Source: Clostridium sp. AM33-3
Lineage (GTDB): Bacteria; Bacillota; Clostridia; Lachnospirales; Lachnospiraceae
Assembly: GCF_003480315.1 (NCBI RefSeq)
Contig: NZ_QUIV01000005.1
Location: forward strand, 102,653 to 165,608
Direction: 5' to 3'
DNA length: 62,956 nt
This document shows, piece by piece, positions 9,137 through 17,125 of the stretch. The position numbers and the translations under genes are program-made. Under the pieces are notes generated by a model that worked only from the letters and a program-made list of their open reading frames with translations, had not been told where the DNA came from and searched no databases. How positions within the stretch are numbered: the stretch's first letter is position 1; every line of letters starts with the position of its first letter.

Positions 9137-9601
9137 TTAATTGCCCATCTTCTCTCTCATTTTGGTTTCATGCTGCTGTAATAAGGACAGGAGAAGCTGC
9201 TTGGTGATGCTGATATTTTCCCCGTAAGGATTGATCACAAATCCCTTTAAGTCATTAACCTGACGGATCAGAATGTTGCCAAAATCCTCCATGGTCATGA
9301 TCAGCGCCTGGTCATGGCTTCCATCTTCATTCCATTTGGAATACTCATCCATATCGGTAAATGCAAGATAATATTTCTCGCCTTCCGTGTTGGTGATGCT
9401 CTCGAAACGGATCCAGGTAGAGGGACCCTTTTTCTCGGTCAGAACCGTCTGCTTCTGGATCGGAGAAAGAAGACGCGCATCCATCAGTGCTGCTGCCATC
9501 TGGCTGCGTGTGATAAAGTCGTCATGCTTTAATACTTCCTGAAGTGCTGCTACCAGCTTCGGATTCTTAACACTCTCAGAACTCTGATTTGATTTATTCA
9601 T
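9137..9601 (-). CDS. SseB family protein
   Basis: 154 aa. The C-terminal 110 residues resemble the SseB domain found in many Firmicutes proteins: WIRFESITNTEGEKYYLAFTDMDEYSKW followed by LIMTMEDFGNILI and GFVINPYGENI. The function is not established in this family. I set the start at 9601 (MNKSNQ), where AGAGAGG is well placed. A longer in-frame reading to 9724 would put the 77-bp interspersed repeat (9635-9718) in the N-terminus, so I reject it. Confidence 0.75.
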   Translation of the reverse strand: MNKSNQSSESVKNPKLVAALQEVLKHDDFITRSQMAAALMDARLLSPIQKQTVLTEKKGPSTWIRFESITNTEGEKYYLAFTDMDEYSKWNEDGSHDQALIMTMEDFGNILIRQVNDLKGFVINPYGENISITKQLLLSLLQQHETKMREKMGN

Positions 9602-9634
9602 AGAAAAACCTCTCTTTTCTTCTCGTCGTTCGGC

Positions 9635-9718
9635 TCGTGACTTCGTCACTCTTTTTCCTCGCCGTTCGCTGTAACCGTGCAAGCACGCTTCCAGCTCACT
9701 TGCGCTCGTCACATTATA
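9635..9718. repeat. Interspersed repeat A, single copy
   Basis: About 80 bp nearly identical to the two units at 23211-23379. Shared landmarks are GTGACTTCGTCAC (a hairpin with a TTC loop), CCTCGCCGTTCGC, GTAACCGTGCAAGCACGCTTCC and a terminal GCTCGTCACATTATA. Read leftward, the element begins TATAATGTGACGAGCGC, so a -10-like box sits at its edge. It lies between polA and sseB. Confidence 0.8.
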
Positions 9719-9727
9719 ACACACATT

Positions 9728-12376
9728 TTATTTTGCGTCTAGCCAGTTGTCTCCGGTATGGGCTTCTACCTCCAGAGACACCTTCAGATCTGCGGCATGC
9801 TTCATCCTGTCGGTTAAGATCTGTACCACCTGCTCTGTCTCGTCCCTGTGGGTCTCCACCAGAAGTTCATCGTGGACCTGAAGGACTATGCGGGAGCGCA
9901 GATGCTTTTCCCGCAATTCCCGGTCTACCGCGATCATGGCCAGCTTCATAATATCTGCCGCCGTTCCCTGAATTGGGGAATTCATGGCTACACGCTCACC
10001 AAAGGAACGCTGCATGAAATTTCCGGATTTCAGTTCCGGGATCGGACGTTTTCGTCCGTACATGGTGGTAACGCAACCCTGTTCTTTACCAATCTGTACC
10101 TGTTCATCCAGAAAGCGCTTCACACCCGGATACGTCTCAAAATATTTATTAATATACTCCAGCGCTTCCTTCCGGCTGATGCTTAAGTCCTCACTCAGTC
10201 CAAATGCACTGATGCCGTACACAATACCGAAGTTAACTGCCTTGGCATTGCGCCGCTGCAGCGGTGTCACCTCATCAAGCGGCGTGTGGAACACCTCCGA
10301 AGCCGTGATCGCGTGAATATCCTGGGCATCCCGATAGGCACTGATCAGGCGTTCATCGCCGGACATATGCGCCAGAATACGAAGCTCGATCTGGGAATAG
10401 TCTGCATCCACAAACACATAGCCATCTTCCGGTACGAATACCTTGCGGATAGCACGCCCAAGCTCCATGCGCACCGGAATGTTCTGCAGGTTCGGCTCAG
10501 TGCTGCTGATACGCCCCGTAGCCGTGATGGTCTGATTGAATTTTCCGTGAATACGTCCGTCTTCCCGGATAAAGCCGGCCAGTCCCTGGGCATAGGTGGA
10601 ATTCAGCTTGGTCAGCTGACGATAATCCAGGATCATCTGAACCACCGGATAATCCGGCGCCAGCTTCTCCAACACATCCGCCGCAGTGGAATAACCGGTC
10701 TTTGTCTTCTTTCCGTGGGGCAGCTGCATCCGCTCAAACAGGATTTCTCCCAGCTGCTTCGGAGAATTAATGTTGAATGTTTCACCGGCCAGCTCATAGA
10801 TTTTCTGTTCCAGTGTCACGATTTTTTCTTCCAGCTGCTCTCCGTAAATCTTTAACTGCTCCTTGTCTACCCGGATACCGGCCTGCTCCATATGATACAG
10901 GCTATAGATCAGCGGCATTTCCATCTCCATGTAGAGCTTCAGCATGCCTTCTTTTTCCAGGCGTTCTTTTAAGATGCCTGCGGCCTTGTATGCCACATAA
11001 GCCATATAGCAGCCACAGGTCACCGCCTCCGGAGTCTCTGTTTCCAGAGCCTTTGCAAGGCTCTGCCTGCCCAGCAGGTCCGTTCCAGAGGGCACCGTCA
11101 TGCCGAGATAATCCCGCGCAAGATCATCGTACTCATAGGTGTCCTTTAACGGATTTAACAGATAGCCTGCAACGCCCATATCGACAACCGGACTGTCGTA
11201 ATCCAGATTCAGATACGGCAACTGGGATTTCAAATCCAGGACAGCCACCGGTTCCTGCTCAGGAGTACGTTTCATGATCAGTTCTTCCAGATGGTCACAC
11301 AGATAACTTCCTGTCAGAAAGCCTGCTGACGGGATGGTGTAAATTTCTTCCTCACCGATGCAGATGGCAAGACCTGCAACCCCGGTCTGTGAAAGAATGA
11401 GCTGGCAGCCCACCTGCTCTGCCGTTTTTGCCTTTTCAAAGATCTGTTCCGCGCCGGAAAGATCCTCCACGCTCCAGAAATGCTCTTCCACCGAGTTACC
11501 GCCCATCTCCTGTACATCAAAGCGGGCCAGGATAGACTTGAATTCCAGCCGTTTCATATACTGGTAAGCCTCAGGCGTGTAAAGATTCTCAAGCTTTGCT
11601 TCTTCATATTCAAAAGGGATCGGACAGGTAATGCAGATTTCAGCCAGTTCCTTGCTCATAACCGCCAGATCGTAATGCTCTTCCAGCGCTTTTTTCGCTC
11701 TGGGCGGCTTCACCTCGTCCAGATGCGCATAAGCATTCTCGATGCTTCCGTAAGCCACGATCAGATTTGTGGCTGTCTTCTCTCCAATGGAAGGAACGCC
11801 CGGAATATTGTCGGAAGTATCACCCATCAGCGCCTTGACATCAACGAACTCAGTCGGCGTTACCTGGTACTCCCGTTTCACATCCTCCGGATAATAATCA
11901 TAGATCTCCGTCGTTCCGCGGCTGGTCTTCGGGATCCGGATCTTGATGTGGGTATCTGAAAGCTGTAAAAGGTCCCGGTCACCCGATACCACGGAAACCT
12001 CCTCACCCTCTGCCTGACAGCGCTTGGCGATGGTCCCCAGAATATCATCTGCCTCATAGCCAGCCATAGTCAGGATCGGTACGCCCATTGCTGCGAGCAC
12101 CTCTTTCATCAGCGGTACCTGCTCGCGCAGTTCCTCAGGCATCGGTTTTCTGGTTCCCTTGTAGTCCGCATACATTTTGTGGCGGAACGTCGGCTCTTTT
12201 AAATCAAAAGCCACCGCCAGATGATCCGGCTTCTCTTCCTCAAGGATCTTAAACATAATATTGAGGAACCCATATACCGCATTGGTATGAAGTCCCTCAG
12301 AGTTTGTCAGTTCCGGCACTCCGTAAAACGCGCGGTTTAAAATGCTGTGCCCATCTATTAAAACCAGTTTTCCCAT
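9728..12376 (-). CDS. polA: DNA polymerase I
   Basis: 882 aa. Residues 1-290 are a complete 5'-3' exonuclease (LVLIDGHSILNRAFYG, AGYEADDILGT, VSGDRDLLQL, GDTSDNIPGVPSIGEKTA). Residues 300-480 correspond to the proofreading exonuclease but lack the DxE motif, so this domain is probably inactive, as in Bacillus and Taq enzymes. The C-terminal polymerase has motif A (VFVDADYSQIELRILA), motif B (RRNAKAVNFGIVYG) and motif C (LQVHDELLVE). It works in Okazaki fragment maturation and repair. The ATG follows AAAGGAG. It heads the sseB-coaE-walJ run. Confidence 0.96.
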   Translation of the reverse strand: MGKLVLIDGHSILNRAFYGVPELTNSEGLHTNAVYGFLNIMFKILEEEKPDHLAVAFDLKEPTFRHKMYADYKGTRKPMPEELREQVPLMKEVLAAMGVPILTMAGYEADDILGTIAKRCQAEGEEVSVVSGDRDLLQLSDTHIKIRIPKTSRGTTEIYDYYPEDVKREYQVTPTEFVDVKALMGDTSDNIPGVPSIGEKTATNLIVAYGSIENAYAHLDEVKPPRAKKALEEHYDLAVMSKELAEICITCPIPFEYEEAKLENLYTPEAYQYMKRLEFKSILARFDVQEMGGNSVEEHFWSVEDLSGAEQIFEKAKTAEQVGCQLILSQTGVAGLAICIGEEEIYTIPSAGFLTGSYLCDHLEELIMKRTPEQEPVAVLDLKSQLPYLNLDYDSPVVDMGVAGYLLNPLKDTYEYDDLARDYLGMTVPSGTDLLGRQSLAKALETETPEAVTCGCYMAYVAYKAAGILKERLEKEGMLKLYMEMEMPLIYSLYHMEQAGIRVDKEQLKIYGEQLEEKIVTLEQKIYELAGETFNINSPKQLGEILFERMQLPHGKKTKTGYSTAADVLEKLAPDYPVVQMILDYRQLTKLNSTYAQGLAGFIREDGRIHGKFNQTITATGRISSTEPNLQNIPVRMELGRAIRKVFVPEDGYVFVDADYSQIELRILAHMSGDERLISAYRDAQDIHAITASEVFHTPLDEVTPLQRRNAKAVNFGIVYGISAFGLSEDLSISRKEALEYINKYFETYPGVKRFLDEQVQIGKEQGCVTTMYGRKRPIPELKSGNFMQRSFGERVAMNSPIQGTAADIMKLAMIAVDRELREKHLRSRIVLQVHDELLVETHRDETEQVVQILTDRMKHAADLKVSLEVEAHTGDNWLDAK

Positions 12377-12419
12377 GGTTTCTCCTTTTCCTGTTTGTTA
12401 CTTTGCACTGCACTGCTGA

Positions 12420-12761
12420 TCAGCCCAGGATCCATATACGGATCTGCATCAAAAGCATGACCAGAACAGAAGCAATATCCAGAGTATCCGTTGCATAGCA
12501 GATCACCTTACGAAGCCGCGCTGTGCGCACTGTGAGCCAGGCATTCTCCATGCTTTCTTCCAGGGAACCGGCAATATCATAAACTCCGCTTCCGCTGTCC
12601 AGCTGCCGGAGGCCAAGCGAAACGGTATAATAGATTTCCAGTTCTTCCCTGCAGGAAGAGCAGCTCTTTATGTGTTTCAAAAACTGCTCCAGCTGCACTT
12701 CATCCAGCTGGTGGTTAATGTAAGGCATAACCATTTTTTCAATTTCCCTGCATGAAGCCAT
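12420..12761 (-). CDS. Small zinc-finger (zf-HC2-like) membrane protein
   Basis: 113 aa. Residues 1-45 match the anti-sigma zinc-finger pattern: CREIEKMVMPYINHQLDEVQ followed by HIKSCSSCREEL (HxxxCxxC). A hydrophobic helix covers the last 20 residues (IASVLVMLLMQIRIWI). The family usually anchors a sigma factor, but no sigma gene is nearby. I chose the ATG at 12761, preceded by GGAGGTGAGAGG; the longer reading frame to 12809 lacks a site. It is 43 bases upstream of polA and may be cotranscribed. Its role is unknown. Confidence 0.65.
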   Translation of the reverse strand: MASCREIEKMVMPYINHQLDEVQLEQFLKHIKSCSSCREELEIYYTVSLGLRQLDSGSGVYDIAGSLEESMENAWLTVRTARLRKVICYATDTLDIASVLVMLLMQIRIWILG

Positions 12762-12923
12762 CCTCTCACCTCCGATTCTGCATAAGCCGCTTCCGCAACA
12801 CCTTTTCACAGATGTTTCATCAGCCGAACAATATTTTCTTCACTTCTGTCCCCATGAATACATACCATCATACAATACTCTGCTTAATTTTTCAATTTCT
12901 TCCTTTATTTATTTTACGTCAGA

Positions 12924-12952
12924 TTGACTTGATTTTTATTCTTTGTTAAAAT
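12924..12952 (+). promoter_or_regulatory. SigA-type promoter TTGACT-17-TAAAAT for dapL
   Basis: TTGACT at 12924-12929, a 17-base spacer, and TAAAAT at 12947-12952; about 55 bases of leader precede the dapL start. Confidence 0.65.
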
Positions 12953-13013
12953 TACTTTCATTATGAATACCGGTCCCCATTTTGTCCGGTCATACGAAAG
13001 GAAGGATCCCCAC

Positions 13014-14210
13014 ATGCCCAAATTAAACGAACATTATCAGGATTTAAAAGAAAGCTATCTTTTTGCGGAAATTGCGCACCGTGTTGCTGCCTACGAGGCC
13101 GAGCATCCGGATGCTAAGATCATCCGTCTTGGAATCGGCGATGTCACACTCCCGTTAGGAGACCTCGCCATCAAAGGCCTGCACGAAGGTGTGGACGCCA
13201 TGGCTTCCGCCGAAACCTTCAAGGGTTACGGTCCGGAGCAGGGCTACGCATTCCTGCGCGATGCCATCTCCGCTTACTATGCACGCAACGGTGTATCCGT
13301 GGATGCGGCTGATATCTTTATCTCCGATGGCGCAAAGAGCGATACCGGCAATATTTCCGAATTATTTGACAACGACAACGTGATCCTGATTCCGGATCCG
13401 GTTTACCCTGTTTACGTGGATTCCAACATCATGAACGGAAAAAAGGTTACCTATTTATCCGGAAACGCAGAGAACAACTTCCTTCCGATGCCGGATCCGT
13501 CTGTTCATGCAGATATCATCTATCTCTGCTCCCCGAACAACCCGACCGGTGCGGTTTACAATAAAGAACAGTTAAAAGAATGGGTTGACTATGCGCTGAA
13601 CAATCATGCAGTCATCCTCTTTGACTCCGCTTACGAAGCATTCATCTCTGATCCGGAACTTCCGCGCAGCATTTACGCGATCGAAGGCGCAAAAAAATGT
13701 GCCATTGAGTTCTGTTCCCTGTCCAAGACGGCAGGCTTCACCGGAACCCGCTGCGGCTACACCGTAGTTCCGAGAGAATTGGTTTTTACCGCCTCCAACG
13801 GCCAGGAAATGTCCCTGCACGCTATGTGGAACCGAAGACAATCCACCAAATTCAACGGAACCTCCTATATCATCCAGAAGGGCGCTGCCGCAGTCTTCAC
13901 TGAGGAAGGCATGGCACAGTGCCGCGAAAATATTGCCTATTACCAGGAAAACGCCCGCATCATCGCAGACACCTTAACACGCAGGAACATCCGGTTCTTC
14001 GGCGGCGTACACTCTCCTTACATCTGGTTTGAGTGTCCGGACGGCATGGAATCCTGGGAGTTCTTTGACTATCTCTTAAATAACGCCCAGGTTGTCGGAA
14101 CGCCAGGCGCAGGCTTCGGCGAAAACGGTAAAAATTACTTCCGTCTGACCTCCTTCAATAACCACGAAAATACCATCGCAGCCATGAAACGTTTTGAGCA
14201 TCTGTTCTAA
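13014..14210 (+). CDS. dapL: LL-diaminopimelate aminotransferase
   Basis: 398 aa fold-type I PLP aminotransferase making LL-diaminopimelate from tetrahydrodipicolinate in one step, for lysine and peptidoglycan. Diagnostic stretches are IIRLGIGDVTLPL near residue 40, FISDGAKSDTGNI near 103, CSPNNPTGAVY near 172, and the Schiff-base lysine in CSLSKTAGFTGTRCGYT near 240. The last segment, GTPGAGFGENGKNYFRLTSF, is typical of DapL. I used the ATG at 13014 (MPKLNEHYQ), with AAGGAAGG upstream; the longer frame to 12963 has no ribosome site. It stands alone behind its own promoter. Confidence 0.93.
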   Translation: MPKLNEHYQDLKESYLFAEIAHRVAAYEAEHPDAKIIRLGIGDVTLPLGDLAIKGLHEGVDAMASAETFKGYGPEQGYAFLRDAISAYYARNGVSVDAADIFISDGAKSDTGNISELFDNDNVILIPDPVYPVYVDSNIMNGKKVTYLSGNAENNFLPMPDPSVHADIIYLCSPNNPTGAVYNKEQLKEWVDYALNNHAVILFDSAYEAFISDPELPRSIYAIEGAKKCAIEFCSLSKTAGFTGTRCGYTVVPRELVFTASNGQEMSLHAMWNRRQSTKFNGTSYIIQKGAAAVFTEEGMAQCRENIAYYQENARIIADTLTRRNIRFFGGVHSPYIWFECPDGMESWEFFDYLLNNAQVVGTPGAGFGENGKNYFRLTSFNNHENTIAAMKRFEHLF

Positions 14211-14268
14211 TTTGTATTGTTTCTATAATAATTGTAGATTCAATAGACACAAATATTGGAAAAATCCC

Positions 14269-14297
14269 TTGCAAAGCGCTGTCACTTATGCTACAAT
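14269..14297 (+). promoter_or_regulatory. SigA-type promoter TTGCAA-17-TACAAT for tRNA-Leu
   Basis: TTGCAA at 14269-14274, a 17-base spacer, and TACAAT at 14292-14297. The predicted start is only about 12 bases before the mature tRNA. Confidence 0.75.
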
Positions 14298-14314
14298 ATT
14301 TTTTGCGTAAGTAA

Positions 14315-14397
14315 GCCGGCGTGGCGGAATGGCAGACGCATCAGACTCAAAATCTGACGGGGGCAACTTCGTGCCGGTTCGAGTCCGGCTGCCGGCA
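14315..14397 (+). tRNA. tRNA-Leu (anticodon CAA)
   Basis: 83 nt with a long variable arm, as expected for leucine. The acceptor GCCGGCG pairs with TGCCGGC (14390-14396). The anticodon stem TCAGA/TCTGA encloses the loop CTCAAAA, giving CAA, which reads UUG. The T arm is CCGGTTCGAGTCCGG. The 3' CCA is not encoded (A then TCC), so it is added after transcription. It stands alone, with its own promoter and terminator. Confidence 0.95.
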
Positions 14398-14411
14398 TCC
14401 TTGGCAGGGGC

Positions 14412-14459
14412 AAGAGCTTCGGATCACTGATTTCAGTGGTTCGGGGCTCTTTCTTTTTT
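14412..14459 (+). terminator. Intrinsic terminator after tRNA-Leu
   Basis: AAGAGC at 14412 begins a long imperfect stem (through CACTG/CAGTG) closing at GCTCTT (14446-14451), followed by TCTTTTTT. Confidence 0.85.
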
Positions 14460-14589
14460 ATTCCTGTTTTCTTTACTCTCTTTACAAAATTCTTATTTCT
14501 TTTCCTCCATCTATATTTCTTCTCGACTTTGCGCTATAATGTAATGAACACAAAGAAACTCCATTATTTTCGACATGAAGGAGAACACT

Positions 14590-15438
14590 ATGATACCAAA
14601 GAAATCAAAATACGCACTGACGGTTACCCTTCTGGCCCTCAGCACAGCCTGTCTCGCCACCGGGTGCAAAAAGAAACACGATAAGATTGATCTGTCCGGC
14701 AGCCAGGCTGCGGAAAGTACCGTTCAGACTGCTCCTGTTTCCACCACCGCAGCGGAATCGGAAACCAGTTCATCCATCACCATCGAACCAGGCATTGAAA
14801 ACGCGCAGTCCCAGGGAACTTCCGCCGGAGGTGCCGCCACATCCCTTTCCCTGTCCGTTAAAACAAACACCTACCAGAATGGTAATGTTTCCATTCAATA
14901 TCCAGTCATTTCTGATAACTCTGTGAAACCGGAAATCAACGATCATCTGAAAGATAATGCCCTTTCCATCCTGAAAGCCTGGGAAATCGATGAAGCCAAA
15001 GACACCCTGAATATTACCTGCAAAGTCCTCTCTGCCACAAAAAACCGTATCACGGTCCGCTACGATGGCAATGTTATGACGGACGGCGGCATACACCCAA
15101 CTGCTATCTTCTACACAAACACGCTAAGCTTAAGCTCCGGCTCTGATATCGGTCTTTCTTATCTGGCCGATCCAGCCACTCTGGCTTCCTATGTACTGTC
15201 CGATGACTGTACCTTCCCGGAAACTGATGCCGAAACCGCTGCCGCAGCAAAAACCTTTCTGAAAGAGTCCGATCAGTCTTACTATACCGCACTTTTCCAG
15301 AACGCTGATTTTCCTTACCAGGAAACATTCCCGGAATGTTTCAGCTATGAGTACGAAGGCTCTATCTATTTCTCCCTTCCGGTAGCACACGCTCTGGGAG
15401 ACTATATTCTGGCTGTCTACACTCCGGAAAACAAATAA
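14590..15438 (+). CDS. Lipoprotein with DUF3298/RsiV-like C-terminal domain
   Basis: 282 aa. An N-terminal signal ends in the lipobox LATGC (Cys near residue 25), then a Ser/Thr/Ala-rich linker runs to about residue 85. The globular part, about 90-282, resembles the DUF3298/PdaC families seen in RsiV-like and deacetylase-associated proteins (QYPVI near the start, GNVMTDGGIHP in the middle). The assignment is by general resemblance. The ATG at 14590 (MIPKKSK) is spaced correctly after AAGGAG; the ATG at 14575 would place that site inside the coding region. It is 23 bases upstream of upp and likely cotranscribed, with no evident functional link. Confidence 0.75.
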   Translation: MIPKKSKYALTVTLLALSTACLATGCKKKHDKIDLSGSQAAESTVQTAPVSTTAAESETSSSITIEPGIENAQSQGTSAGGAATSLSLSVKTNTYQNGNVSIQYPVISDNSVKPEINDHLKDNALSILKAWEIDEAKDTLNITCKVLSATKNRITVRYDGNVMTDGGIHPTAIFYTNTLSLSSGSDIGLSYLADPATLASYVLSDDCTFPETDAETAAAAKTFLKESDQSYYTALFQNADFPYQETFPECFSYEYEGSIYFSLPVAHALGDYILAVYTPENK

Positions 15439-15461
15439 AAGAAAGATGAGGATTTTATCTT

Positions 15462-16091
15462 ATGGAAAACGTAACCATCTTCAACCACCCGCTGATCCAG
15501 CACAAGATTTCCATTCTCCGCAACAAAAACACCGGGACCAATGAATTCCGCTCCCTAATTGAGGAAATCGCCATGCTCATGGGATATGAGGCTTTGCGCG
15601 ATCTTCCCACCGAGGAAGTAGAGGTGGAAACTCCGATTGAAACCTGCATGACCCCAATGATTGCCGGAAAGAAACTGGCTGTTGTCCCGATCCTGCGGGC
15701 CGGACTTGGCATGGTAAACGGCATCCTGGCTCTGGTACCAAGCGCAAAGGTCGGCCACATCGGCCTGTACCGGGATGAGGAGACCCACGAACCACACGAA
15801 TACTACTGCAAGCTCCCAACTCCGATCGACCAGAGAACCATCGTTGTCACCGACCCGATGCTGGCCACCGGCGGCTCTGCCGTGGCTGCCGTGGATTTCA
15901 TCAAGCAGCATGGCGGAAAGAAGATCAAATTTATGGCCATTATCGCAGCGCCGGAAGGACTGAAGCGCCTGCACGAAGCACACCCGGATATCCAGATCTA
16001 CGTAGGACATCTGGACCGCTGCTTAAACGAAAACGCCTACATCTGCCCGGGACTGGGCGATGCAGGCGATCGAATCTTTGGAACCAAATAA
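15462..16091 (+). CDS. upp: Uracil phosphoribosyltransferase
   Basis: 209 aa, exactly the family size. It converts uracil and PRPP to UMP. The PRPP-binding loop is [13 protein letters not shown] near residue 127, and the uracil-binding end [15 protein letters not shown] is intact. GAGG lies about ten bases before the ATG. It complements the nucleoside-catabolic operon at the right end of the window, which releases uracil. The gene is followed directly by a 216-bp inverted repeat. Confidence 0.96.
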   Translation: MENVTIFNHPLIQHKISILRNKNTGTNEFRSLIEEIAMLMGYEALRDLPTEEVEVETPIETCMTPMIAGKKLAVVPILRAGLGMVNGILALVPSAKVGHIGLYRDEETHEPHEYYCKLPTPIDQRTIVVTDPMLATGGSAVAAVDFIKQHGGKKIKFMAIIAAPEGLKRLHEAHPDIQIYVGHLDRCLNENAYICPGLGDAGDRIFGTK

Positions 16092-16112
16092 AAATATTGA
16101 GACGGAACCACT

Positions 16113-16328
16113 AAAAGGTCCGAAGTTCCGGAAACCGCGTACAGAAACGCAGAAACATTGGAATTTTGCGCTTTGTTCACTGCGCCGCCTATTGTCCGAC
16201 CTGCGACCCAAACTCGCACGCGCTGCGGGCTCAAACAAGGGGCTCCGGTCTGACGCTATGCTCGCTCACAAAGCAAATTCCAATGTTTCTGCGTTTCTGT
16301 ACGCGGTTTCCGGAACTTCGGACCTTTT
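16113..16328. repeat. Long inverted repeat (two 56-57 bp arms), MITE-like
   Basis: Left arm 16113-16169 (AAAAGGTCCGAAGTTCCGGA onward) and right arm 16273-16328 are reverse complements, with a single one-base length difference near the inner ends. A further GCTTTGT/ACAAAGC pair continues the stem inward. The loop of about 100 bp is GC-rich, with no ORF of note. It separates the convergent upp and hexapeptide genes, so it can act as a giant bidirectional terminator, but the arm length is far beyond a normal terminator. An 11-mer from the outer end (AAGGTCCGAAG) recurs at 62918-62928. Confidence 0.85.
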
Positions 16329-16352
16329 CGTGCTATTCCCTTAAATTGTTAT

Positions 16353-17024
16353 TTACTGTCTCTTCGCAACTTCTCCCTGCTGTTTGTAGATGGAGTCTGC
16401 ATCGACTGCGGTGCGGACGCTGGAGAGCGGGTAGACGCTGCTGTTCTTTCCAATGACGGTCCCCGGATTTAATACAGAGCCGCAGCCTACTTCTACGCAG
16501 TCACCAATCATGGCGCCGAATTTCTTTAAGCCGGTTTCGATGTCGCCGTCTTCTGCGTGTACTTTGACCAGTGCTTTATCGGAACGAACGTTGGAGGTGA
16601 TGGAACCTGCGCCCATGTGTGCTTTGTAGCCCAGAATGGAATCGCCTACATAGTTGTAGTGCGGTACCTGAACACCGTCAAACAGAATCACATTCTTTAA
16701 TTCCGTGGAGTTTCCCACTACTGCTCCCTTGCCAACGATAACTTTACCGCGGATGAACGCGCAGTGACGCACTTCTGCCTCCGGTCCGATGATGACCGGC
16801 GCAATGATGCCTGCGGTCGGTGCGATGTGGGCAGATTTGTGAATCCAGATGCCCTCTGCCGGGTTTGCGTACTCATTCTTCGGAAGGGTTTCGCCCAGGC
16901 GCTCTACAAAATCACCAATGTGAGCCAGAACTTCCCACGGATAAGTAAACTGTTCTAACAGTTCTTTCGCCACGGTGTTCTCCAGGCTGTACAGATCACT
17001 GATCTTCATTTCTTCTTTTTTCAT
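16353..17024 (-). CDS. Left-handed beta-helix (hexapeptide repeat) sugar-nucleotide acyl/uridylyltransferase-like protein
   Basis: 223 aa. From about residue 65 on there are hexapeptide repeats of the type found in GlmU and LpxA enzymes: IWIHKSAHIAPTAGIIAPVI, VGKGAVVGNSTELKNVI, VPHYNYVGDSILGYKAHMGAG and CVEVGCGSVLNPGTVIGKNS. The stretch GYKAHMGAGSITSNVRSDK resembles the GlmU acetyltransferase active-site region. There is no nucleotidyltransferase domain, so a free-standing acyltransferase is more likely than a pyrophosphorylase; the substrate is unknown. I took the ATG at 17024, eight bases after AGAGG; the ATG at 17030 is too close to it. Confidence 0.75.
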   Translation of the reverse strand: MKKEEMKISDLYSLENTVAKELLEQFTYPWEVLAHIGDFVERLGETLPKNEYANPAEGIWIHKSAHIAPTAGIIAPVIIGPEAEVRHCAFIRGKVIVGKGAVVGNSTELKNVILFDGVQVPHYNYVGDSILGYKAHMGAGSITSNVRSDKALVKVHAEDGDIETGLKKFGAMIGDCVEVGCGSVLNPGTVIGKNSSVYPLSSVRTAVDADSIYKQQGEVAKRQ

Positions 17025-17125
17025 GATCATATCCTCTTTTCTTTCTTAAAGATATATACTCAGCTGCCTTTGAAAAGTGCAGGAGGGTTTCTGTTCTGTA
17101 TGATTCTTTTCCAGACCAGGCTGCC

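Noticed and set aside
9137..9724. Longer sseB reading frame of 195 codons
   Set aside because: The first 41 codons are encoded by the interspersed repeat A and have no ribosome site; AGAGAGG is correctly placed before ATG 9601.
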